Of a stretch of 64,000 nt of DNA, positions 24,120 to 34,805 are shown piece after piece. The stretch is from contig NC_089222.1 in the NCBI RefSeq assembly GCF_963924675.1, positions 112,607,316-112,671,315 of the forward strand, read 5' to 3'. The notes under the pieces are model-generated. The model did not search any database and was not told where the DNA came from. It was given only the letters and a program-made list of their open reading frames with translations. How positions within the stretch are numbered: the first letter of the stretch is position 1; the number at the start of each line of letters is the position of its first letter. This DNA is from Phocoena phocoena (taxonomy: Eukaryota > Chordata > Mammalia > Artiodactyla > Phocoenidae). The translations under genes and the position numbers were made by a program.

Positions 24120-25960
24120 CTGTCTGGTATTATGTGCTTTCAGTCTGGAAAACTGTCTTTAGTATTTCTTGTAAGTATTTCTTGTAAGCTCTGCTAGCAA
24201 CAGTTTTGGTTTTTTTCCTATCAGCACTTTGAAATGTCATCTCACTGCCTTTTGACTTCCAGTGTTTCTGATGAGAAGCCAGTTTTTAATCTTATTTTGG
24301 TCCCATTGTATGACAAATTGCTTTTCTCTTCCTACTTTGAAGACTTTCTCCTTGTCTTTCAATGTTTTATCTATCCTATAACTGATCCATAGTACCCCTT
24401 TGCTTTTGTGCTACTGGGAGTTTGTTGAACTTCTTGTTTGTATATAGCAATGTTTTTAATCACATTTGTGAAGTTTCAGCCATCATATATTCACATACTT
24501 CTTTCTATCCTTTTCTTTCTCTCCTCTTCTCTGCTACTCTCCTTGTGGGTGTATTGATGTACTTAATGCTGTTTTACATTTCTCTGAGGTTTGATAATTT
24601 TTCTTCATTCTCTTTGTTCTCTCTGTTCTTCAGATTGTATAATCTCTATCAGTCTGTCTTCAAGTTTGATGATTCTTCCTTCTGCCAGCTCATAACAATT
24701 GTTGAACTGCTGTAGTGATTTTCTCTTTTCAATTATTGTACTCTTCAACTCAAGAATTTCCATGTGGTTTTGTTACAATTTTAATCTATTGGTGTTCTTG
24801 ATTTGAGGAAACATTGTCATCATATCTTTCTTTACTTCTTTAAACATGGTTTCTGTGGTTCTTTGAACATATTTACAATAGCTGTTTTAAGTCTTTGTCT
24901 GCTGAGTTGACACTTCACCCTTCTCAAAGGAAGTTTCTGTTACCCGCTTTTTTCCTGTGTGTGGGATACTCTTTTCTGTTTCTTTGCATGTCTTGTAATA
25001 TGTTGTTGAAAAGTACACATGGTAGATAATATAGCAACTTTAGATTCTGAACCTATATCTGGGGCTTGTTGTTGTCTTATGGATTTTTATAGTGATATGG
25101 CTGAACTATTTAAGTGAAATTTATTTTCCCCACAATGTGCAGCCTCTGATGTCTTCTTTCCTTAGAGAGTGCAGACATGGGCAGACACACAGTCATCCTG
25201 GGATAAAAGTGGTTTAGCAGGACTCTCTTTGACTGCCTCTTTCCCTGATCTTTCTCTTACATTCTAACTCCTCTACCTCTGTTGGTACCATACCCAGCTG
25301 TTAGCTTCCACTATTTGCCCATTGAATACTTTAGTGTTTTTGTCAACTCCCTGGGTATAAATAGCTCCATAGTCTGGTCCAGTTGAATTCAGGTCCCTTG
25401 TGGAGTAGTCTTTGAGTCCACTCTAAAGGCTTATTTTCACCCAATCAGGGCTCTTCTTAGCCATTTCTTTCCCTAGTTCTCTTATTTTCTAACTGGTGAA
25501 TGATTTAGCTTGTTGCTATCATGGAACTACCAACTCCTAAAAAATCACTTACCACAAAAATCTCCATTATTTTCAACTGCACCTTAAAGCTCAGTTTTCT
25601 AATGGTTTCTTATACATAAAGTCACTCCCTTTATAGAAAGCAATGAGTTTGCCTTTCTTCCTGGGATAATCTTTTGTCCTCCTACTCTGAAGCTGAGAGC
25701 AGAGACAGTAACCCACTTATCTCAGAGTGGCAGCCCTTTTTTATGCATGGGTCACTGGGTGGGGGCAGTAGTCTCTGGTCTCCTCCACTTTCTGTCATGC
25801 AGCTCATGCCTTATGAGCAAACTATGGCAGGGGTGATTGGAGACCAGGGTTCTTGTCTTGCTGGGATAGATATTCCACCCTATGAGTAGGTGCTAGGTGG
25901 GGAAGGGGATCCCAACCTCTCAGCTGCTCTTGCCTGGAACAGAGCTGCTATAATTTGGAG
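24120..25960 (-). mobile_element. Old L1/HAL1 ORF1 and 5' UTR
   Basis: 24220-24420 matches minus-strand L1 ORF1 by eye (CACTGCCTTTTGACTTCCAG, CTGATGAGAAGCCAGT, CTTCTAC..ACTTTGAAG). 24880-25100 has the typical leader words (TTGCATGTCTTGTAATATG, TTGAAAAGTACACATGG). The GC-richer end around 25680-25950 fits an L1 5' UTR. No protein could be made. Confidence 0.6.
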
Positions 25961-26220
25961 ACTGAAAGAATGAAGGTAAGATGAGAAATGTTGGCAGTCT
26001 TCCCATTATGTAGAGATATAGTAGCCTTAGACTAGGACCTGGAGGAATATATTTAACTAATTTTATAGGATATTTAATTAAGTTAATTTATTAAATTGTT
26101 GAGAAAATAATTCTAAATTACATGTTAATTTAATTGTCCAACATTTCTATTGTTTATCCAAACATGGTATAATTTCTATACTAAAACAGGTTCTTGATAT
26201 TTTTATATTAATAATAAAAA
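25961..26220. other. Unassigned AT-rich DNA
   Basis: Nothing recognisable. Confidence 0.4.
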
Positions 26221-26224
26221 ATCA

Positions 26225-26379
26225 GGGCTTCCCTGGAGGCGCAGTGGTTGAGAATCCACCTGCCGATGCAGGGGACACGGGTTCGTGCCCCAGTCCGGGA
26301 AGATCCCAAATGCCACGGAGCGGCTGGGCCCATGAACCATGGCCACTGAGCCTGCGCGTCAAAACAAACAAAAAAACAA
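26225..26379 (+). mobile_element. CHR-1-like SINE, 3'-shortened
   Basis: Begins GGGCTTCCCTGGAGGCGCAG, contains the B box GGGTTCGTGCCCC and follows the family to GAGCCTGCGCGTC at 26360. It then jumps straight to an A-rich tail (AAAACAAACAAAAAAAC), omitting the last approximately 60 bases found in the other copies. Target-site duplication not clear. Confidence 0.93.
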
Positions 26380-28902
26380 GTCAATTCTATTGAAATAATG
26401 AGCATTCAACAATTAAAAACTACCTTTTGAGAAGTACTGTGTTTTGACATAATTTATTTACCACATATTAGGATTATTACATGGCTCTAGTAGCCTGAGT
26501 TCATAAAAAGGTTTCTAAGGCATTCATTTTGTGTTTCTTCTCCAGTATGTCATTTCCATTTATTTTGAATCTAAAGAAAAAAAAAGAATGAATTTCAGCT
26601 TTTCCTGGTAGAATTTAAGTTTCTCAAACAGCAGTAAATAACAATCCCACAAAAAATTTATTTTTAAATTAATTTTTATAGTCCCTTGAAGAGTTTTCCC
26701 CCAATGATGTTTGATTTAGTAATTAAAAAGAACAAGCAACACCACCAAAAACAACTTTGTGCTGCCTCTCTCAGTCTATCTTTGGCCAAACTGAGAAGTG
26801 GGCTCAGATTATCTGTTGTGTTCATCCTTTCCTCTTATGCTATTCTGGAATGTGCCTTCCTCAGAACACCATCCTGCTCTCCTTGATCATATGTTGCCTT
26901 ACTATTATGTGTCTCTGGTTTTTATCCCAAGACTGGATCACCATGTCTTCAAGGTATCAAGTAGATATTTAAATAAAGTTATGCCTAATAAGAAAATTGT
27001 TGTTGCAGATGCCATACAGGTGATTTAGACGTTACATACTACATGCACTAACTTATAAGAATAAAAATTACCTGTGGCCTAAATGTTTGAAATTTGTCAG
27101 AATCTCCAAATATCTTTTAAATCAAAATATATCAGTATTCCCTTCTTTGCTGATAAACTCAGTCTTCATAATCTTAAGAATGAGATTTTGTTAAATCAAA
27201 ATTGACAAAGTAAAAGAGGCTCTAAATATACCTTTATTTTCTTCTTGTGACTTAGAGAATTTAGAAAATTATATATCTAGATACATTAGTTATAATATGA
27301 CAAATGCCTATACATAGGCCTGAATTGAGGGATTTGCAATGATATATAAAATTTTGAAACCACTGCCTTAGCATATAACCATTTCTCTTTATGCACCTGT
27401 GGGCAAAGAGAAGAGGAAGGGTCAATGGACAAAATTACCTATTGATCTCTCAACAAAGTACACCTTTTTTTTTTTATTATAATAGGTTTCCTTTACCCAG
27501 CTGCGTGTTATTGTATTGGAAAAACATTTAAAGAATATAACAGCTAACTGTAGCCTTAAGTATGAGTTTGATTCCCTACGGTTAAGACAGGACTATACTT
27601 CCAAGTGTTTTAATTTTCATTAAAAATGTTAGATACTATTATAATCCACATGTTGAGACTCTTATCTTTACTTACATTGGATTTGCAAGAGAAAGTTTAC
27701 AGTCAAGTTTTATTTCCACTCGATATCAAGATTGGCTCTTAGGTGCTATTGCTGATCTGCTCTTGCCTAGATTTCCTATTTATTCTGTCACATGTCAGTA
27801 TGGTGTTTCCAACTTTCATGTCCATACCAGTGTGCTGGAGTCAGTTCTCTCAAAACAAAAATAGAACACAGTAAAACTCAGAGAGTCGGGACAATGTAAT
27901 TGGGGTATGAGTGTGTGTGAGTGTGCACGCACACATGTGCATATTTCATAGAAGACTAACAAAGGTTGAAAAGATGTAGGATAAGAACCAATTGTTTGTT
28001 TATAGCATAAATATGGAGTCTAATTCTCTAGAAGTTACAATTATACCATGTTCATGTATTAAAAGGAACTCATGAGACACAAATGGCAGGTCCTGAAAAA
28101 TAGATGATATGGAGCTCATGAATTAGAAACTGAGTAGCCAAAACAAATATAAAGTTCTCCAAGAGAATACAGAAAAATAAGACACAAAGTGGGGAGAAGT
28201 GGGTGAACCTGTGCATGTAATAGTCTTGGTACTTCCCTCCTCTCTTCTAAAACTGGGAATTTCACTCATAGGGTAGGTGGAGTATAAAATAATTTATAGT
28301 CCTACAGGAGTTGAATATTTTATAATTATAGATGATATAATAAAGGTTCTGACCAGATAGGAAACTCTAGAAAATAAATGACTTTCTACATATCTGTTGT
28401 TTTACTCTCCCATACAACGGAATTATTTATGTTGTTACTTTCTTGTGAAATACTATTGCAAAGCTTTAGAACAATAAAAAATAGCTTTACAGATTTATTC
28501 ATAATTTGAGGGATGTTGATTTATCTTTTGACATATATATTTTTATAAAAAGTATTAAATTGCCCCCTATATAATATGCCTTTTTATCTAGATAATTACA
28601 CACTTTAAAAAAATGTTTCTAAGATTACCCTCTTTCTTGTCTCTAATTGGTTGTGAAGGACTTTTGAATCTCTGCAAGTCTGTCTCCCGATATTTCTGGG
28701 AAAATCTGAGACCTTTTCGCATTGGGTCATAAAAGTGTCCGTTTCTACCAGAACTCCCGCTGTCTACAGGGCACACAACTTCCTAGTGTGGAGTATCTGA
28801 CATGGAGGGGATTCCTGTCTTTCGTCTGAGCACAGCAGTTGCCCAACTAAGCTGCACACTTCTGTCACTTCTCCAGGTTCCCGTCTTTGGGAAAGTGAGT
28901 GT

Positions 28903-28933
<31 letters not shown>

Positions 28934-29305
28934 CGTGTATGGTGGGAATGCAGGCCAATAATGGCTTCCTCTTTATTTTAGTATCATTTAGAAGGGGCCC
29001 AGTGCTCTTACAAGTGATCAATATTTACATATTTTTCTTTATGAATTTTCTTTAAAAAGTCTCTTTCTCACAAACCAAATTGACCAATACAATTAAGAAA
29101 TATCTTGATAGTATTTTATAGACATAGATTTGAGTCATAGGAAAAATAAACAAGTGCTTGCCACAGAAAACAAATTATGTTTCATAATTTATACATTCTT
29201 TAAGTATTCCACAGGTGGGAGTCTGAGACTCAAGAATGAAAGAAACTCCTTCCTTAGAGTTCTCTTTCATTAAAAGAGGTGCCAAGTTAAAGAGTCTATG
29301 CTTTG
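26380..29305. other. Mostly unique DNA, no gene seen
   Basis: About 2.9 kb with no recognised exon or confident repeat other than the (GT)n listed below. A purine/pyrimidine-alternating patch (GTGTGTGAGTGTGCACGC) lies at about 27910-27935. Short frames near 26686-27028 and 28588-29021 lack recognisable motifs. Confidence 0.5.
28897..28937. repeat. (GT)n microsatellite
   Basis: Interrupted GT run. Confidence 0.95.
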
Positions 29306-29309
29306 GCAA

Positions 29310-29515
29310 CAGTTATCATGAGCCATGTGCTTTATATTTATTATATACTTTTCCATTCACTACTTAATTGAATGAAACAGCCATTATTGTTCCTAGAGAG
29401 AATATAACTTGTTCAAGGTCACACATATCTAATAAGTGGTGAAGCCAAAATTTAAACATAGGTCTGCTAGATTTCAAAGTCTTTACTCTTCCCACAATGA
29501 TACAATGCTTCCCTT
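29310..29515 (-). mobile_element. MIR SINE
   Basis: Minus-strand MIR: CATGTGCTTTATATTTATTA, then CTTGTTCAAGGTCACAC, AAGTGGTGAAGCCAAAATTT and the final GTCTTTACTCTTCCCAC. The core and 5' half are both visible. Confidence 0.8.
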
Positions 29516-30325
29516 CAGAAATGGTATCTCATGGCCAACCTCCTGCAACAACTGCAATTTAACTTAATCACAAAATAATTACCTGTGTTTCAAAAAATAA
29601 AGAGATGCAATATTTTTCATAGTAGAAAGAAATTAAATTGGTGTTTCTCTGGGAAATAACATTAGCTTTACTTGAAACAAAAAAATAGTAAAGTGTGTAT
29701 TATATAATAGAGAGTTTAGCAACAAAGCATGTTATAAAACGTCACTAGAATATAGGCAACCTTTTTTGTCATACTTATCCTATATAATCACACAATGTGA
29801 AAAATATTCGATTTGCAGGGAAACGGAATAAAAATTTATAAAAAACATTTTTATCTTCACTTAAGCCCTAATCCATTTGAAAAAGTATCTTTAATATAAT
29901 TGTGTCATTAAGTTACAAAAATGGAAATTGCGTTAACAGCAGGATGTTATCTTTTATTGAGGGCAAACAGCAGGGTTGCTGCTAATGAGAACATCATCAA
30001 CTTATCAGCAAAAGGTCAGCCTAAAGAGCTCTTTACCCAACTTCTCCCTAAGTAGTTATTTTTCCCCTTTGATGGCATATCACACTGACAAGCTAGCCTT
30101 ATACATGGCTATATTATTATGAATTAGTCTCTGTTATGACAAGACATATAATTACAAAGCACGCATTAAAGTTGGTACACATCGTTCAGAAGTTAATTTC
30201 TTTCCCTAAAAGGAATACTAAGCTTGTTTTGTGATGTTGTTGTTCTTTTGTTTTTAACAGTTTGAAATTATTGATATATTTAAGTGTGTCCTCCATTCAA
30301 GACCTTGAAATGTATAAAGGCATTT
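29516..30325. other. Unique DNA, possible conserved element
   Basis: No repeat recognised. The part at about 29920-30200 is discussed as a candidate conserved non-coding element. Confidence 0.45.
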
Positions 30326-30329
30326 TAAA

Positions 30330-30550
30330 CAATGGGTAAGGGCATAGGTTTGGATAAAAAGAGGGCTTTATACAGATTGATCAGTTTCTTATCCTCATTC
30401 TATTGATCGCCCTCTCTACAAACAGGAAGATAAAGTAGTAATCAAAATTACAGTATCATTTACTGTGAGCTTATTTTCTGCCATGCACTGGTCCAAGTGT
30501 TTTATAAGCACCCTTTATTTTATATTCACAGCAAGCTTTTAATAATTACA
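30330..30550. mobile_element. MIR fragments
   Basis: 30330-30440 (GGGCATAGGTTTGG..., GATCAGTTTCTTATCCTCATTC) resembles a plus-strand MIR. 30460-30550 (TTTACTGTGAGC..., GCCATGCACTGGTCCAAGTG, TTATATTCACAGCAAGC) resembles a minus-strand MIR 3' part. Both are weak. Confidence 0.5.
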
Positions 30551-30754
30551 ATAATTAACTTTTGTTTGCTTTTCCACAGGTTTTTGAAGACTGTCTTGGA
30601 GCTCATAAGAGTTCACCAAGATTTGATTAGAATTGCTTTACTAATGATACTTATTAGATAAAAACATTTGGAATATTAAGACACGGGAAGCTGTTGTGTA
30701 TATCACCTGAAAGTCTGTGCTTGTACTGACAAAATGTAGCAAATAATTATTCAT

Positions 30755-30772
30755 AATAATAATAATAATAAT
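30755..30772. repeat. (AAT)n short run
   Basis: Six AAT units. Confidence 0.9.
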
Positions 30773-30923
30773 GAGATTCATTCTAGGCATCTCATTTTCC
30801 CAACTAGATCTCTTTATTGCTTGTGTTCTGAATTGAATGAATATAAAGAATTGGTCAAAGGGCTAACGAAGAAAGCAAACTTAATTCAAATCTCACGAAA
30901 CCTCACTTTTATAGTGTTGTGAT

Positions 30924-31015
30924 GCTTAATTTTATGTGTAAACTTGTGTAGGCTATAGTACCCAGATATGTGGTCAAATATTGGTCTAGATGTAGCTCTG
31001 AAGTAATTTATATGA
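30924..31015 (+). mobile_element. LTR-like repeat, 5' fragment
   Basis: TGTGATGCTTAATTTTATGTG, CCCAGATATGTGGTC and TTGGTCTAGATGTAGC are the same family as 20748-21204. The match is cut off at about 31010 where the possible retrocopy begins. Confidence 0.7.
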
Positions 31016-31392
31016 CATTATTTATTTATTTATTTTTATTCAAACAGAAAGTCACAAAAATTATAATCATCCTCATCAGTTCACTCAGTCCCACGTAATT
31101 TTTTTTATCTTGATCTTTTGTTAGCACTTTTATGAAGTCATCAGTTTTCCATTAGACTCCTGAAAATGCTTATTCATTTAGTTCAGCAGTATAGTCAGTT
31201 ACCAGAAACCTGTACTTGTCAGAGTCTTTTCCATGAATTCCTTGAAGATGAAACCCTTTTACAGGAACAATTTTGCAAAAGCATCAGAGTACACCCAGAA
31301 CTGTCTGTAAATGACAAAAGACTTAAAAATGACCACGGTTAAAGATTTGATGAAAGTTCATAATAATGCAATTGACAAGGAAATTTATTTAT
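31016..31392 (-). pseudogene. Possible processed retrocopy of unknown source
   Basis: On the minus strand the sequence ends in TTTGAATAAAAATAAATAAA, which looks like a polyadenylation signal followed by an A-rich tail (plus strand TTTATT repeats at 31019-31040). The body is of unique composition, not a known repeat, and carries a short frame containing DSDKYRFLVTDYTAELNE before a stop. I do not recognise the protein, and that frame may be accidental. The neighbouring LTR is cut at the same point, and loosely similar A/T-rich words (GAAGTAATTTAT at about 31000, CAAGGAAATTTAT at about 31377) could be an eroded duplication. Unique non-coding DNA remains a real alternative. Confidence 0.4.
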
Positions 31393-31591
31393 TTCTGAGA
31401 TATACATTTTAAAGAAATAACTAGAATTATGACTTATTTTATACCAGAACATATAATATTTTTAGAAATTTCATGTAATGTCTGAAACGTTTATATTAAC
31501 ATATTTCCATACAAATAACCCAAAGAAAGTTTAGTATTAGTTGTTTTTGTTTGTTTGTTTTTTTATACTGCAGGTTCTTATTAATCATCAA

Positions 31592-31809
31592 TTTTTTTTT
31601 TTTTTTTTTTTTTTTTGGTACGCGGGCCTCTCACTCTTGTGGCCTCTCCCGTTGCGGAGCATAGGCTCCGGACGTGCAGGCTCAGTGGCCATGGCTCATG
31701 GGCCCAGCCGCTCTGCGGCATGTGAGATCTTCCTGGACCGGGGCACGAACCCGTGTCCCCTGCATCGGCAGGCGGACTCTCAACCACTGCACCACCAGGG
31801 AAGACCTAG
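31592..31809 (-). mobile_element. CHR-1-like SINE
   Basis: Long T run at 31592-31617 (A-tail), then the standard CHR body ending at the CCACCAGGGAAGACC head. Target-site duplication TCATCAATTTT at 31585 and 31810. Overlapping frames on both strands here are SINE sequence. Confidence 0.96.
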
Positions 31810-33325
31810 TCATCAATTTTATACACATCACTGTATACATGTCAATTCCAATACCCACTTCCTAATACCATCATATTAACATTAGGATTTCAACGTAAGA
31901 ATTTTGGGGAAACCCAAACACTCAGACCACAGTGGTAGGTATAACTCTAATGTACATATTGAAACCCATGCATCCAACAGTTAAGAGACCTAAACTCTCT
32001 GAACTATGCTCTCATGTCAACATTATAAAATAGCATTGCTGGAGAAAGTTATAGAAAGGAATAATCAAAACACTGATGCACCCAGTTTCTTTCATCTTTG
32101 GTCTGTATCCACACTTTTTGACTAGTAAGTGGCAGTACCCTTCCTCCATAAACAGAGTGCCTTCTTTGCCTCTTGGATTTGGGTTTGGAAATATGTGTGC
32201 TTTGCTGGAGAGACTGAAGCAGAAATACAGGTTCTAAGGAGATTTGTCTGTGTGTTTAGGTTCCCATTTGCAATTTTGTGTTCTAGTATCACCTTGAGGA
32301 CGTGTGTAGGCTATTCTGCTGTCCTGGGAGGAGAATGCAAGATCCATAGGGAAGAGTGGGGTTTAGCCAGCTTCCCAGTCTAGGTCATCCAAGCAGAATA
32401 ACTTTATTTTTCCCATGAAATTTATTTTCCAATTCCTACAAAGGTCTTCTGTAGTAATGCTTGTGCCTATGGTAGCTGTAGCCAAGTTGTTGGTTTATGC
32501 AGAAGTGCACAACTGTGACAGATCTGGACCTAGCCAAACAATAAGAAACTGGTATTTATACACTCAAGCCAACATAAACAAATAATGTTGAACAGTTTGA
32601 TCTCTTCCTCTTTCATGCCTAAGGAAGGGATATAATCAGTTTTCTTTGTGATAAAGTTAACTGCTCAAAAAATAAATAAGAAGAATGAGTAATATTTGGA
32701 AAAGCTAAATTACAGGCAAAGATTTGGTAGTACAACTCCATCATCAGATCACACATTATTCAGATGTGCTTTGTAGAAGACTGTTTTGAACTTTAGCTAG
32801 GATTTCAGGCAGTTTTTCAAAGAAATATGGCTTTTATAATCTTTGTGTAAGCATCATTATCTCTTTTACTTACTGGAAGACCTTTCCCCCTTCATGACGC
32901 ATAAAGGGAAAGCAAACATTTAAACTTTCTACCTAAGGCAATAATTGCTACCTGCAAAGCGTCAACTCATTAATGAACTGTTTTATGTGCTTGCCAGAAC
33001 TACAGAGCTATTTTATATTACCTAGGAAGGCTGTAGACATTCTTCATAATCATGCTCAATCGTCCACTAAAACAGACCTAGTATAACATTTATTTTGCCT
33101 TTTTTCTTGTTTAGATAACATTTTTCACCATGATTTAGATTAGCCCTCAAATTATATTTTGCTAAAATGAAATGTGTGTTTGTCTGTGTGGAAATGTGTG
33201 CTATAACTGACTTACTTGACTTGAAAATACTGTTTCTATTTATATTTTCTTTAGCAATTCTGACTATATATTATATAGATAAAAATCAGCAGCTAAGCAA
33301 AACCGAATTCTGTGTAACCAAAATA
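31810..33325. other. Unassigned DNA
   Basis: About 1.5 kb without a recognised gene. 32100-32530 is GC-richer and reads like an eroded interspersed repeat (possibly an LTR), but I cannot name it. The frame at 32129-32383 has no known motif. Confidence 0.45.
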
Positions 33326-33334
33326 CAATTCAAT

Positions 33335-33780
33335 TCCACAGGTATGTATTGAATACTTACTGTCTTCCAGGCACAGTTTTAGGCCAGCAGTGAATAGAAC
33401 AAAGTCTTTCCTTTTGGAAATTACATTCTGGTGGAATTTTCTACAATTGAATGTAATTGTTTTATGAGTGATTGGTTAATTAATTAATAATTCATTCATT
33501 CATTCAACAAGTACTCATTTAACACATGTAGTAACATATGAGGTCCTTTTTGACACTGGAGTACAGTATGAAAAGAGAGAATGCAGGTCAACATGGAGTA
33601 CATTAATTTGAGGTTTGGAAAACAGAAGTCAGTAAATGAATAACAATTACACAAGACAGTTTGGGTTGTGATCCATGTTCTATTTGGTTTTAGGGAGAAA
33701 AGAAGGAAAGCCACCAGAATAAGTCACATATAGGAGGTGGCTTCTCTAAAGCAATGCCATTTGTGCTAATAACTGATAGG
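33335..33780 (-). mobile_element. L2 3' ends (two fragments)
   Basis: 33340-33450: TATTGAATACTTACTGTCTTCCAGGCACAG..., a minus-strand L2 3' end. 33488-33780: ATTCATTCATTCATTCAACAAG... restarts the L2 3' end with its tail of TGAATGA-type units. They are two insertions or a duplication. Confidence 0.65.
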
Positions 33781-33829
33781 TGAGAATGAGTAAGAAATGC
33801 AGAAACTTGGAAGAACATTTCCACAAAGT

Positions 33830-34130
33830 CTGAGTATAAAAAACAAATAGACTATAAATATATGAAATATTGTCCAAACACAATAGCAATCAAGAGAGTG
33901 AAAATTAAGCAACAATTAGGTGTGATTTTATCCATTAGCTTGGCAAATGTTTCAATGTGTAACAATATCTAGAGAAATGAGAGCTCTCATACACAGCTTG
34001 TGGAAATTACAGTAAAATGGAGATCAGTTAAGAGATATTTACCAGAGATAAAGATTCCATGTCCTGTGATGCAGCAGTTTCCCTTCTATAAATGCTGAGA
34101 ACTGTTTATACATTTGCACTATTGGTGGCA
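33830..34130 (+). mobile_element. Old L1 ORF2 C-terminal fragment
   Basis: AGAGAAATGAGAGCTCTCATACAC and the following GTGGAAATTACAGTAAAATGG match the plus-strand L1 block found just upstream of the ORF2 end. It is the only L1 fragment I see on the plus strand. Confidence 0.6.
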
Positions 34131-34635
34131 GTTACACAGGGTTCAATTGCTAAAGAATCACAGGATCCAAAAGGACAATGCTCATTTCAGGAAAAATTAT
34201 ACAATACAGCAATAGTATTAAAGTAAGGGTATACATCATAATCATGTTTAGGGCATGAAAGTAACACACCACAGAGAAAGAGAAGTAAAAGGTAATGGTG
34301 GAATGTGCAGTGATGAACCCAGAGTAATGCCCAGGACAAGATCTTCCTGGATCCTGACAGCAGTGTTAAGAAATACATTTTTTTTTATCCTGAAGATAAT
34401 GTAGAACCATTTAATATTTTAACTAGAGCCCACTGATGATCAGATTTATATGATGCCAGAGAGAAGGATACTCCAAGAAGCAGGTAATACTGTCTTCTCC
34501 ACCTTCCATCGGGAACAATACCGCACATGCCCTTCTTGAGTAGAGACAAGTGAGTAGGTTTCCTTAATGGTTAATAGCTATTTTTTTAGAGACAAATAGA
34601 AGAAGGCTTAAAGGAAGGATTTCCAACTCATTCGC
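34131..34635. other. Unassigned DNA
   Basis: Could include more eroded L1; no landmark. Confidence 0.4.
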
Positions 34636-34639
34636 TTGA

Positions 34640-34805
34640 GACTTAAATGATTTCAACCCTCTGAACTTTAAATTCTTATCTGTAAAATGATATCTAACAC
34701 ACACAGTAGGAAGAATGTTAAATGTAATAATTTATATAAAGTTCTTAAGAGAATGTCAACAATATAGCAAGAACTTAATAAATGAATATTATTATTATTA
34801 GTTGT
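34640..34805 (+). mobile_element. MIR SINE, 3' half
   Basis: TTCTTATCTGTAAAATGATAT, then TAAATGTAATAATTTATATAA and AACTTAATAAATGAATATTATT follow the MIR core and 3' end. 5' part not clear. Confidence 0.65.

Noticed and set aside
26225..26300. tRNA-like A and B boxes as a functional tRNA gene
   Set aside because: They belong to the tRNA-derived head of the CHR SINE; no cloverleaf with an acceptor stem is present.
27905..27945. Alternating purine-pyrimidine patch as a regulatory Z-DNA element
   Set aside because: Too short and common in mammalian DNA to claim a role.
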